A DNA stretch of 17,532 nt from an uncultured Prevotellaceae bacterium. Lineage in GTDB: Bacteria; Bacteroidota; Bacteroidia; Bacteroidales; Bacteroidaceae. The position numbers and the translations under genes were made by a program. Numbering within the stretch: position 1 is the first letter of the stretch; each line of letters opens with the position of its first letter. Below the pieces are notes generated by a model, which was not told the origin of the DNA, made no database searches, and was given only the letters and a program-made list of their open reading frames with translations. Positions 1 to 7,792 of the stretch are shown piece after piece. The DNA is taken from assembly GCA_900313845.1 (NCBI GenBank), contig OMTC01000035.1, positions 1 through 17,532 of the forward strand, written 5' to 3'.

Positions 1-2110
1 TGAGGATGCTTTGAGAAATGTAGCGGAAGTTTGAGTTAGCAAGCTGAGATTGTTCAGCCTTTTCGTCATACTTCTCAACAGTCTTGTTCTTCTTAAGAAC
101 CTGAAGCATGTAAACACCACCATTTCCTTTCACAGGACCAGCAAACTTACCCTGTGCAGTCTTGCTTGCAAGAGCACTTACGATTGGTTCGCTTGAACCC
201 ACTGAACGAATAAATGCAGGAGCACCGAAAGACACGTGATTTACGGAGTCAACCACAGCACCAGCAATCTTCTTAGCAGCAGCAATATCTTTCACGTTTG
301 CTGCATCAGCAAGAATCTTTTCAGCCTTCTTGTCGTTGAGAAGTTGAGTGCGAAGCATATCCTTTACCTTGTCAACAGAAGCATAACCTTCAGGGTTGAT
401 ACCTGTAAGTGCCACTACGAGGAGGTGGTCGTTATCACCACATTCGTAAAGTTGGGAAATGCTATTCACCTTAGCCTCATCAAAGAGCCACTTGATAGCA
501 TCGCGAGTATTGTGAATACCTGCAATATTGTGGTTACTTGTCGTAATGTCAGTGAGAGGACGAACGGTGTAGCCTTCCTTTGTGGCATTTGCTTCCAATT
601 GCTCAATGGTTGAATTAGCAGCGAGGAAAGAGCTGAACTTATTGTATTCTGAGCTATATGTGTCGTCAGAGAACTTGAGTTCACGAACTACTGCAGCTAC
701 ATTATACTTAGTGACAGGGTTGCGGCTTTCGAGTACCTGAAGAATAACGGTATTACCATTGGTAAACTTCAGAGCCTTGGTCTGACCTGCTGTCATGTTG
801 TAAAGCGTATTGATGAAGTTCGTGTTGTCAGCATCAAGAGCGCTGTTCTGGAACTGTGCTGTGGTAATCCATGCAGAGTCACCTACTTGGTTGTATTTCT
901 TTGCAATGTCCTTGAACTTAGCACCTGAAGAAATGGCATTCATGATACTGTCTGACTTCTTTGCAATATCTTGCTCGTCTTTGCCAATAACTGCCATCTG
1001 ACGGAAGAGAACGGAGTCTGCAACCACTTTCTTATCAAGCAACTTCATTGTATAGAATGAATTTGTTGCTGCGTCATATACAGGCTTGGAAGTCTGACCT
1101 ACAGCGAGAGAAGTGGAGTCGCCATCCAAACGATTCTTAATCATCTGAGGGAAAGCGTCCTTGGTCTTCATCACGTCTGAGTAAGAAAGGAGAGAAGTGT
1201 TCTGACGAGCTACATTACCAGCCTGAGCATTTGTTGTTGCTGCTGCGAGTTGAGCACAAGCTGAATCCATTTCAATAGCTAAAGCCTTGCGGTCTGCATC
1301 GCTTGCAACTACTTGCACGTCGATGAGTTTCACGTCGCGGCTCTCCACATACTGCTTATACTTTTCCTTTTCAGCCTTGTATTTTGCTTCGATGTCAGCG
1401 TCCGAAACTGTTACCTTGTCATCTGCAACAGAAGTGAAAGGAATAGAAACGAGCAACACGTCGCTTTCATTAGCGCGATCCTCGAAAGTCTGCTTTGCCT
1501 CAACAGGATTCGACATTACACACTTTGAAGCGAGTGTCTGATACTTGTTAGCAAGAAGTTGGCTACGAACCTGCTTCTGTACAAACATGTAATACTTGTA
1601 AAGCTTTTCATACACTTCTGGAATCTGTTCGCCAGCATCCTTCAAACGCTTGTATTCATTGAGGAAGGTAGTGAGCTGAGCATAATCATAACGTCCAGTC
1701 TGCTGATTAGCGAATGCAGGAACCTGAAGAAGTTGGTTCTGTCCCGAACGGATTACTTCTGCTACTTCGTCATCTGTCACACCGATACCCAGTGCATTAC
1801 ACTCCTTTTCGATGAGTTTGTTCTGAATCATCGTGTTCCAAGCCATGTCCTTCAGCTGATTGTTTTCCTCCTCACTGGTGGAAGTTCTTTGCTGAGCGAT
1901 TTCATTATACACTTGGAAATCCTCAAACACGCTCTGATAGTCCTGAATGCTGACGGATGTACCATCGATTTCACCTACATTCTGTCGAGACTGGTTTATC
2001 AGTCCCTCGCCACCGCGTAATAAGTCTCCCATCACGAAGAGGAAAAGGGCGATAGCGATAATAGAAACAAGCAAGATGCCTCTGTTTCTGATTTTCTGTA
2101 ATACTGCCAT
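1..2110 (-). CDS. Peptidyl-prolyl isomerase / periplasmic chaperone, PpiD/SurA type (3' end cut off by window)
   Basis: Reading the minus strand from the ATG at 2110-2108 gives 703 uninterrupted codons with no stop before the window edge, so the last few residues are missing. Residues about 11-31 form one hydrophobic anchor after a short basic N-terminus (MAVLQKIRNR), so the rest should lie in the periplasm. Residues about 40-190 resemble the SurA_N/PpiD chaperone domain, including a VGEIDG-type start and an NxLIEKE segment. Residues about 355-465 look like a divergent parvulin domain (AKKYNQVGDSAWI). The family folds or escorts outer-membrane proteins as they cross the periplasm. Bacteroidetes members are about 710 residues, so very little is lost. 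It has its own upstream gap of 195 bases with a promoter-like box. Isomerase activity is not certain, because parvulin domains in PpiD-type proteins can be inactive. The family call is firm; no gene symbol is given because ppiD and surA naming differs in this phylum. Confidence 0.88.
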   Translation of the reverse strand, partial: MAVLQKIRNRGILLVSIIAIALFLFVMGDLLRGGEGLINQSRQNVGEIDGTSVSIQDYQSVFEDFQVYNEIAQQRTSTSEEENNQLKDMAWNTMIQNKLIEKECNALGIGVTDDEVAEVIRSGQNQLLQVPAFANQQTGRYDYAQLTTFLNEYKRLKDAGEQIPEVYEKLYKYYMFVQKQVRSQLLANKYQTLASKCVMSNPVEAKQTFEDRANESDVLLVSIPFTSVADDKVTVSDADIEAKYKAEKEKYKQYVESRDVKLIDVQVVASDADRKALAIEMDSACAQLAAATTNAQAGNVARQNTSLLSYSDVMKTKDAFPQMIKNRLDGDSTSLAVGQTSKPVYDAATNSFYTMKLLDKKVVADSVLFRQMAVIGKDEQDIAKKSDSIMNAISSGAKFKDIAKKYNQVGDSAWITTAQFQNSALDADNTNFINTLYNMTAGQTKALKFTNGNTVILQVLESRNPVTKYNVAAVVRELKFSDDTYSSEYNKFSSFLAANSTIEQLEANATKEGYTVRPLTDITTSNHNIAGIHNTRDAIKWLFDEAKVNSISQLYECGDNDHLLVVALTGINPEGYASVDKVKDMLRTQLLNDKKAEKILADAANVKDIAAAKKIAGAVVDSVNHVSFGAPAFIRSVGSSEPIVSALASKTAQGKFAGPVKGNGGVYMLQVLKKNKTVEKYDEKAEQSQLANSNFRYISQSIL

Positions 2111-2212
2111 TTTTTAATTATTATTTGTTGTTTTTATTATTCTTGGGTAGGTTTTTGGTGTCAAATTCTTCGAAAACAAGGTGCCGATGAAATTTTTTCA
2201 CACAAAATCATG

Positions 2213-2241
2213 CAAAGATACAAAAAAAAGTCGATACCAAA
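2213..2241 (-). promoter_or_regulatory. Putative Bacteroidetes-type promoter of the PpiD/SurA-like gene
   Basis: On the minus strand TATCTTTG (2220-2213) matches the Bacteroidetes -7 consensus TAnnTTTG. A TTTG at 2241-2238 could be the -33 element, but the spacing of 17 is shorter than the usual 19-21. The leader to the ATG at 2110 would be about 100 bases and AT-rich. The call rests on consensus matching only. Confidence 0.5.
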
Positions 2242-2305
2242 AGAATGGAATCGACGATTTTTGTATTTATACCTATTAAAATAGAGTTTATCAATGATTT
2301 GGTGC

Positions 2306-3001
2306 CTATATTTGAGAATTCAACTTCATGTTTCGAGAAGAAGGATGAACTTTGTTTGGAGCCTGTTGATTGGCAATCTGTTGTTTAGTAGTATCCTTCA
2401 TTTCTTGCATCTTTTGTGCATCAGGTTTTGGCGTTTCCTTTTCCTTGCCCAATGGGAAGGCACCCTTCGATGAGTGGATGATATAGTCTGTCATGCTTTC
2501 GTTTGAGGAAAAGTCGTATCCCGACAACTGCTGCTCTATACCTTTGATTTCCATAAAAGCAGGCGAATAGATTCTGTGCTCGATTTGGTCCCAAAAGAGT
2601 AGGGAAGTTTTAAAAGTCTCTCCCTTCTCATTTTTCATCACCACGCGTCCTCGCAGTTCCCAAAGTCTCTTGAAATCGTAGTAATAAGCTGTATCAGCGG
2701 AAATGTAGGCTTCCACATGATAATCCTCATTATATTTTTCCAAAAACATTCCTTTTTCAAACGACCAAAAAGTAGGGTCTTTCTTGTCGTAGATAAACCA
2801 GTCTTCGGAAATAATCTTATAGCGGATGATACCTGAGTCGGATATGAGTGTGGATACTCCGATGGATTTCAGAATAGGCAAAGAGTCTCGATTCTCTACT
2901 ACAGGAGCGTAGTGCACCTCGTCCTTGGAACATGAGAACAAAAGGAGGAAATGAAGAATGAGAAAAGAGAATAATAGAATATGATTTACTTTGCTATTCA
3001 T
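2306..3001 (-). CDS. lptC: LPS export ABC transporter periplasmic protein LptC (lipoprotein form)
   Basis: The 231-residue product begins with a lipoprotein signal: hydrophobic residues about 8-21 end in LLFSC, with Cys24 as the likely lipidated residue. The body (about residues 45-180) reads as the LptC fold, a series of short beta-strands with typical phrases such as ISADTAYYYDFKRLWELRGRVVMKN and LLFWDQIEHRIYS. The tail from about 190 is polar, rich in K, Q and P, and probably disordered. LptC links the inner-membrane LptBFG transporter to the periplasmic LptA bridge that carries LPS outward. E. coli LptC has a membrane anchor, whereas Bacteroidetes members are often predicted lipoproteins like this one. 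It starts 9 bases after the outer-membrane protein gene, so the two are almost certainly cotranscribed. An LptF/G permease lies a few genes upstream in the same strand, which fits the pathway. Confidence 0.85.
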   Translation of the reverse strand: MNSKVNHILLFSFLILHFLLLFSCSKDEVHYAPVVENRDSLPILKSIGVSTLISDSGIIRYKIISEDWFIYDKKDPTFWSFEKGMFLEKYNEDYHVEAYISADTAYYYDFKRLWELRGRVVMKNEKGETFKTSLLFWDQIEHRIYSPAFMEIKGIEQQLSGYDFSSNESMTDYIIHSSKGAFPLGKEKETPKPDAQKMQEMKDTTKQQIANQQAPNKVHPSSRNMKLNSQI

Positions 3002-3010
3002 GTAGTAATC

Positions 3011-4345
3011 CTATTGTACCTTCCACTTATAGAACCAGCGCTCGCTGAATGTGAGTCCTAAGCACAGTTTGAGATAATTCTCCTTCAGTTTACTCTGCGA
3101 GGAATTCATTGAATTCAAGTATGGAATGTCGGTGTGAACCCATTGAAAAGACACGTTAATCTTTGGACTGTTGTGCCAGAGGTTACGGTTTTGGATAGGA
3201 AGCACAAAGCCTGCCGTGATGCCATATTCAATAGGTTTGTCCGTCACCACACCTGTATTATCTGCCTTGGCATAGGATTGAGAGTAATAAGCACCGAGTC
3301 GATAGGACATACGGCTGAGGTAGCGACCTGTAGGGTTTGGAGTGTATTCACCTCCTAACGCAATCTTCTTTCTATCGAAGAGCTGATTCTTGGCAATAAG
3401 GTATTTTCCACCCACTTCTGTAGGGAATTTGCTGTCGCTCCACTTCTCCAAACTTACGTCTGCACCCACTCTCCATTTCGTGCCGTGCTCGTATGTAATA
3501 CCCACATCGAACGAGTGAGGAAGTTGGAAGGCATTCTTCAAGGTATCTCTGGTGACACCCTGAACAGCGGAACTGCTGTTAAGTGTTTGGGAATAGCGTG
3601 TTGCTCGGTTGTTAATATCGTGTCCCAACCCGTAAGTAGCACCCACGGTGATTTTATCCTTCTTCGAAATGGGTTGGATGTATTGCAAACCAAAATCCAC
3701 TGCCCAAGTTGAGATGTTGGCATCGTAGCCGCGCACCATGCTGTATGCAGCAGTTTCAGAGAAAGCCATTTTGGAAGTGTGGGTGTAATCGCCAAAAAGG
3801 AAAGAACCATTCACACCAATCGAGATAGGTCTCAGAATTCTCCAACCTGCACCAAGGAACACCTTGTGAATGCCGCCATTTCCTGTGAATGAGTAGGAGG
3901 AAGTGACAGTTTCATTACCTTTCAAAGTTTCAGCTGAGGACGAAAAACTATAATTGATGTTGGAGTAAGGCAAGATACCCACTGTGATACCCACATTCTT
4001 GCGAGCACGGAATTGGAATGCAAAATAGTCGAAACTCGTGTTCTTTGCATTTTGTTTCAGATTCCCCATCTCATAATTTCCGTTATAAAGCGAAACGCCC
4101 AAGTCGAAAAGTGCTGTGAGTGAGTCGATGGCAGAGTATGAAGCAGGATTGGCAGTGTTGATTTGCTGGCCGTCTCTAAAACCTTGAGCCACACCAGCCA
4201 TTGCCTTGTTGAATCCCATTGCTCGGTCTGACAAGATACCGAAACCATATCTTGAGTAAGGGGAGTTTACACCATTTTGTGCAAAAGCGGAGGTGGTGGA
4301 AAGAACCATCGCCAAAGCGCACAAAATCACATGCTTAGTTGTCAT
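3011..4345 (-). CDS. Predicted outer-membrane beta-barrel protein
   Basis: The 444-residue product has a clear signal peptide (MTTKHVILCALAMVLSTTSA, then FA) with likely cleavage after Ala22, before QNGVNSPYSRYGFG. The mature part is rich in alternating aromatic/polar strands and glycines (for example VFLGAGWRILRPISIGVNGSFLFGDY and YRLGAYYSQSY) and ends in an aromatic-containing segment (ERWFYKWKVQ), as expected for a barrel. The N-terminal motif with NTANPASYSAIDSL recalls FadL/OmpP1-like transport proteins, but I cannot assign a substrate. Genes of this kind sit beside coaX and lptC in Bacteroidales, and here the gene lies between those two. Its start codon follows only 3 bases after four perfect octamer repeats, so its translation signal is made of repeat DNA. 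Location is confident; function is unknown. Confidence 0.75.
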   Translation of the reverse strand: MTTKHVILCALAMVLSTTSAFAQNGVNSPYSRYGFGILSDRAMGFNKAMAGVAQGFRDGQQINTANPASYSAIDSLTALFDLGVSLYNGNYEMGNLKQNAKNTSFDYFAFQFRARKNVGITVGILPYSNINYSFSSSAETLKGNETVTSSYSFTGNGGIHKVFLGAGWRILRPISIGVNGSFLFGDYTHTSKMAFSETAAYSMVRGYDANISTWAVDFGLQYIQPISKKDKITVGATYGLGHDINNRATRYSQTLNSSSAVQGVTRDTLKNAFQLPHSFDVGITYEHGTKWRVGADVSLEKWSDSKFPTEVGGKYLIAKNQLFDRKKIALGGEYTPNPTGRYLSRMSYRLGAYYSQSYAKADNTGVVTDKPIEYGITAGFVLPIQNRNLWHNSPKINVSFQWVHTDIPYLNSMNSSQSKLKENYLKLCLGLTFSERWFYKWKVQ

Positions 4346-4348
4346 ATT

Positions 4349-4388
4349 GAGTTTTTGAGTTTTTGAGTTTTTGAGTTTTTAAGTTTTA
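4349..4388 (-). repeat. Octamer tandem repeat (AAAAACTC)x4 in the translation initiation region of the outer-membrane protein gene
   Basis: Plus-strand GAGTTTTT occurs four times perfectly at 4349-4380, with a degenerate fifth copy (AAGTTTTA) at 4381-4388. On the transcribed strand this is an A-rich array ending 3 bases before the ATG at 4345. It therefore covers the positions normally occupied by the ribosome-binding region. Confidence 0.9.
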
Positions 4389-4391
4389 GCG

Positions 4392-4437
4392 GAGCTGAGT
4401 GTCTTCGTTAAACTTTAAACGCTAAACTTTAAACTTT
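4392..4437. repeat. Low-complexity AT-rich spacer with a duplicated 11-mer around the coaX stop
   Basis: Minus-strand TTTAAAGTTTA occurs twice, separated by GCG, so that the last codons of coaX (KSLKFSV and the stop) are made from the first copy. This looks like intergenic filler reaching into the reading frame. No function can be assigned. Confidence 0.5.
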
Positions 4438-5320
4438 TTTGATGAATATGTTGTAATATGATGTTTAGTCCTTTCGAAACTAAGAATTTGTCTGCAAAAA
4501 TACGGTTTTTTACTTGTTCTTCAAAATCAAAACTATCTCCACCCGTTAAAAAAACGCAAAGATTAGGATATTTTGACAAGAATTGACAAATAAACCCCTG
4601 TATTTCATGTTTCACACCATCCATCACGCCATGTCGGATGGCTGTTTCTGTGGAGTTGCCAATAACGGTAAAGTCGCCTTCAGCGTATGCTTGCACATGT
4701 GGTAATTTCGCCGTGAATTCGTGCAATGCCCGAAATCGCATCTCCACCCCAGGTGAAATGTTTCCACCCAGATACTCACCTGCTTCATTCACGAAATCGT
4801 AGGTGATAGCAGAGCCTGAGTCTATTATTAAAATAGGTGTATGCTTCCCCCATAGATTGAATCCTTCGAAGTAGGCTCCTATGGCAGCAGCCAATCTATC
4901 TGGTCCTAATGTTTTGGGAGTGCTATACAGATTGCGGATGGGAATCGGAGTCTCACTATCGAAATAATAGATGTGTTCAATGCCTGTGTCTGCAATCTGC
5001 TGCTTCATTTCCTCTGTCACGTTGGCCGTGGAGGACACCATGCATGCATCAAAGTCCCATTCCGAGGCAAAGTCCTTCAGTCCCGCTAAATTATGTCCAT
5101 CAATCCTGAGGAACGCTGTTGGTTGGAGCACTTGGATTGTCTCCGCCTCTTGGTTTATGCTTATGTCTCCTTCGCTTGGCTCCTTTGGAGTTTCCGTCTG
5201 TAGGCTTCTTTCCTTCGGGTTTGAATTCTGCGAGTGTAGGAGGCGTTGCTGCTGTTCCTTCTGGCTTTCGAACACTGCTATTTTTGTTGCCGTGTTTCCT
5301 ATGTCGATTGTTAGATGCAT
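4415..5320 (-). CDS. coaX: Type III pantothenate kinase CoaX
   Basis: CoaX phosphorylates pantothenate with ATP, the first committed step of coenzyme A synthesis. I start it at the ATG at 5320 (301 residues) because the family's N-terminus follows at once: MHLTIDIGNTATKIAVF, with the D6-x-G-N-T phosphate loop. Other landmarks are TLGPDRLAAA (residues 137-146), the second ASKHA loop DSGSAITYD (167-175), GGNISPG (185-191) and VFLTGGD (256-262). The second loop has Ser where relatives I recall have Thr (DAGT). A longer frame opens at 5413, but those 31 residues look like helicase-tail DNA read out of frame. The protein is about 55 residues longer than usual (about 245), mostly from a low-complexity insert at about 19-60 (rich in Q, E, K, S). 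Its first 73 codons overlap the 3' end of the helicase gene in another frame. The final residues KSLKFSV come from repeat-like spacer. Confidence 0.9.
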   Translation of the reverse strand: MHLTIDIGNTATKIAVFESQKEQQQRLLHSQNSNPKERSLQTETPKEPSEGDISINQEAETIQVLQPTAFLRIDGHNLAGLKDFASEWDFDACMVSSTANVTEEMKQQIADTGIEHIYYFDSETPIPIRNLYSTPKTLGPDRLAAAIGAYFEGFNLWGKHTPILIIDSGSAITYDFVNEAGEYLGGNISPGVEMRFRALHEFTAKLPHVQAYAEGDFTVIGNSTETAIRHGVMDGVKHEIQGFICQFLSKYPNLCVFLTGGDSFDFEEQVKNRIFADKFLVSKGLNIILQHIHQKSLKFSV

Positions 5321-6500
5321 ATCGCTTATGGTTATTGTTCTTTTTGTTGGAAGCGAGGACGGGCTTCTCTCCGCATCCTTCGGGAAGTTCAGGCTTCTCG
5401 ATTTCCTTTTCAATGAGTTTCTCGATGCGCTTCAGTGCCGTATTTTCTTTCGCTGTAACGAGAGTTACGGCCTGTCCATCTCGATTGGCACGTGCCGTAC
5501 GTCCCACTCGGTGCACATAATCCTCTGGGTCGTGAGGCACATCGTAGTTGATAACCATTTGAATATCATCAATATCAATGCCTCTGCTCACCACATCCGT
5601 TGCTATCAGCACGTTGATGCGACGGTTTCGGAATTCATACATCACCTCGTCTCGCTCAGGCTGAGTCAGGTCGGAATGCATCGCTCCCACTTTGAGTCCT
5701 TTCATGCGGAACGTGCGAGCCAATTCACGCACCTTCGATTTCTTCGAAGCAAAGATGATGACGCGGTCGAGGGATTGGTCCTCCAGCACTTTCCTCACGA
5801 TGTTGTCCTTCATTGGCTCATAGCAGAGATAGGCAGTTTGCTTGATTTTCTCCGCAGGTTTCGACACTGCAATCTTCACCTCCACAGGGTCATTGAGGAT
5901 GGTTTTTGCCAACGTTTGGATATTGTCAGGCATCGTAGCAGAGAACATGATGGTTTGGCGCTCTTTAGGCAGATAACTCACGATTTTCAGAATATCGTCA
6001 GAGAAACCCATGTCGAGCATTCGGTCTGCCTCGTCGAGAATAAAGAAACTCACTCGGCTCAAATCTACTTTCCCCGTGTTGATATGGCTGATGAGTCTGC
6101 CAGGAGTAGCAATGATAATGTCGGCACCCAACATGAGTCCCTTGCGTTCCTGCTCGTAACGGATGCCGTCGTTTCCTCCATAAACCGCAACGCTGGAAAC
6201 GGGCATGAAATAGGAGAAGCCCTCCACTTGCTGATCTATCTGTTGAGCTAACTCTCGGGTAGGCGACATGATGATGCAATTGATGGCATCCTGAGGGTAT
6301 TTGCCCGAATTCAATTTGTTCAGGACAGGCAAAAGATATGCAGCTGTCTTACCTGTTCCTGTTTGGGCAACACCAATCAAGTCGCGTCCTTCCAGCAGTG
6401 GAAGAATCGCCTTTTCTTGTATGGGAGTGCATTGCTCGAAATTCATCGCATCGAGCGCATCCAGCACTACGTCATCTAATGGTAATTCGTCGAAATACAA
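5100..6500 (-). CDS. rhlE: DEAD-box ATP-dependent RNA helicase, RhlE type
   Basis: The 466-residue product carries the full helicase set: Q motif (F21 to Q28), motif I AQTGTGKT (45-52), PTRELAQQ (80-87), DEAD (156-159), SAT (187-189), the SRGIDID segment (305-311) and HRVGRTAR (330-337). It should unwind or remodel structured RNA, for example in ribosome assembly or mRNA decay. After the core (about residue 370) comes a basic, disordered tail rich in K, R, N, P and G, typical of RhlE proteins and probably used for RNA contact. Residues 394-466 of that tail are encoded by DNA that also encodes the CoaX N-terminus. The gene starts 47 bases after the LptG-like gene on the same strand, with no obvious terminator between them. 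RhlE versus other DEAD-box subgroups is judged by similarity of the core and tail only. Confidence 0.88.
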   Translation of the reverse strand: MYFDELPLDDVVLDALDAMNFEQCTPIQEKAILPLLEGRDLIGVAQTGTGKTAAYLLPVLNKLNSGKYPQDAINCIIMSPTRELAQQIDQQVEGFSYFMPVSSVAVYGGNDGIRYEQERKGLMLGADIIIATPGRLISHINTGKVDLSRVSFFILDEADRMLDMGFSDDILKIVSYLPKERQTIMFSATMPDNIQTLAKTILNDPVEVKIAVSKPAEKIKQTAYLCYEPMKDNIVRKVLEDQSLDRVIIFASKKSKVRELARTFRMKGLKVGAMHSDLTQPERDEVMYEFRNRRINVLIATDVVSRGIDIDDIQMVINYDVPHDPEDYVHRVGRTARANRDGQAVTLVTAKENTALKRIEKLIEKEIEKPELPEGCGEKPVLASNKKNNNHKRYASNNRHRKHGNKNSSVRKPEGTAATPPTLAEFKPEGKKPTDGNSKGAKRRRHKHKPRGGDNPSAPTNSVPQD

Positions 6501-6547
6501 AATATCTTATTGTAATTTTTAATTGTTAACTTTAAATTTTAATCTTC

Positions 6548-7693
6548 TTATCTCGGAGCTTTCCTATAGAAGTAATAGGCTATGAAAGCGAATACGATAT
6601 TTGGCAACCATGCTGCCAGTCCAGGGTGCATATTCGCATTGATGGCAAAAGTGGAAGATACCGTTTGGAACATGATGTATGCCAAAATGAGCGCCAATCC
6701 GATACCCAAGGCAATTCCCATACCATTCTTTCGTTTCCTTGCGGAAATCGAAACGCCGATAATCGTGAGGATAAAGGTTGCAAAAGCAGAGGCTCCACGT
6801 TTCCAGTATTCCACTTCAAATTCCTTGATATTGGCAAATCCACGCGCTTTTTGTCGTTCTATGTATGTCTTCAACTCAGGCATGGTAAGCGTTTCTTGTT
6901 GTCCTCGTGTGATGAGGAAATCTTGGGGTTCTATCTTGATAATAGTATCCTTGCGGAATCCACTGGTTATCACTTCTCGCCGTCCTTGGAAATCACGAAT
7001 TTGATAACTTTGCAGAATCCAGTGATAAGGTTCTTCTGCCAAGGAATCGTATTGCAGAGAAAGTGCCTGAAGGTGGCTTACAATCTTCTTGTTCTCAAAC
7101 TTGTCGAGCGTGAAATCATATCCCGTCTTCACATTGTTCTCATACCGCCCTATGTAAGCTATCACACCCGTATCCACCTCCAACTGAACATTGCTCGTGT
7201 AGGTAGGTACGTTTTTTCGTTTGTATGTGTTCTCAAATTTCACACGCTTTACGTTTCCTTTCGGAATGACGTAAGCTCCTAACAAATATGTGAGGATGCA
7301 AAGGATAGCTGCCGAAATCATGTAAGGGCGCATCAATCTACGGAAAGTGACACCCGTTGACATCATGGCGATAATCTCGGAATTCTCAGCAAGTTTCGTA
7401 GTGAAGAAAATCACAGAGATAAACACGAACAACTGACTGAACAGGTTGGAGTAGTAAGGCACAAAGTTCAGGTAGTAGTCGAAGATGATTTCCTTCATCG
7501 TGGCATTTCGGGTGAGGAACTTATCGATGTTCTCATTCACGTCAAACACCACTGCAATGGAAATAATCAGCAGGATGGAGAAGAAGTAAGTGCCAAGGAA
7601 TTTGCCAATGATATAGCGGTCCAGACGGGACACAGGAATGTGCTCGTCCATCCATTCGCGAAAGCGTCGCCATGTTTCGCTTTTCTTCCTCAT
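6548..7693 (-). CDS. LptF/LptG-family LPS export permease (YjgP/YjgQ)
   Basis: The 381-residue product has the architecture of the LPS transporter permeases. The N-terminal half has three membrane segments (about 32-52, 84-104 and 122-142). A periplasmic beta-rich domain follows (about 145-295), then three more membrane segments (about 300-318, 326-350 and 360-377). The opening RLDRYIIGKFLGTYFFSILL and the NSEIIAMMSTGVTFRRLMRP coupling region are typical. With LptB ATPase and LptC, such proteins extract lipopolysaccharide from the inner membrane and feed it to the periplasmic bridge. LptF and LptG are hard to tell apart in this phylum, so I give no symbol. LptC lies downstream in the same strand run. 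The start at 7693 is followed by a basic cytoplasmic segment, as expected. Confidence 0.87.
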   Translation of the reverse strand: MRKKSETWRRFREWMDEHIPVSRLDRYIIGKFLGTYFFSILLIISIAVVFDVNENIDKFLTRNATMKEIIFDYYLNFVPYYSNLFSQLFVFISVIFFTTKLAENSEIIAMMSTGVTFRRLMRPYMISAAILCILTYLLGAYVIPKGNVKRVKFENTYKRKNVPTYTSNVQLEVDTGVIAYIGRYENNVKTGYDFTLDKFENKKIVSHLQALSLQYDSLAEEPYHWILQSYQIRDFQGRREVITSGFRKDTIIKIEPQDFLITRGQQETLTMPELKTYIERQKARGFANIKEFEVEYWKRGASAFATFILTIIGVSISARKRKNGMGIALGIGLALILAYIMFQTVSSTFAINANMHPGLAAWLPNIVFAFIAYYFYRKAPR

Positions 7694-7719
7694 TCTTTCT
7701 TCACTTTTAACTTTTCATT

Positions 7720-7767
7720 CTACTCCCCTCGCCCTTTGGAGAGGGGGTGGGGGTGAGGCTTTTTCAC
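7720..7767 (-). repeat. GC-rich hairpin repeat, copy R1 (tgt to LptG-like gene spacer)
   Basis: Read in the direction of transcription it begins AAAAAGCCTCACCCCCA and contains a hairpin: arm CCCCTC pairs with GAGGGG (plus strand 7725-7730 with 7741-7746), plus an inner CC/GG pair and a small loop. It differs at only about one position from the copy at 17367-17410, and the similarity extends into the flank (AGTAGAATGAAAA). No T-run follows on the coding strand, so it is not a classic intrinsic terminator for tgt. Confidence 0.9.
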
Positions 7768-7790
7768 TTTTCACTTTTCACTTTTCACTT
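7765..7790 (-). repeat. Heptad repeat (AAAAGTG)n just after the tgt stop
   Basis: The plus strand reads CACTTTT three full times plus a partial fourth at period 7, so the coding strand carries AAAAGTG units. It fills the few bases between the tgt stop codon and hairpin repeat R1. The same heptad occurs at three other gene junctions in this window. Confidence 0.85.
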
Positions 7791-7792
7791 CC

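Noticed and set aside
5321..5413. Longer coaX start 31 codons upstream
   Set aside because: The extra residues do not resemble CoaX, and the family N-terminus starts exactly at the ATG at 5320.
4971..6251. 426-codon plus-strand frame across coaX and rhlE
   Set aside because: It is antisense to two recognised genes and has a Cys/Ser/Phe-rich composition without any domain.
7720..7767. Hairpin repeats as ordinary intrinsic terminators
   Set aside because: On the coding strand no T-run follows any hairpin copy; the T-run lies on the opposite strand and is separated from the stem.
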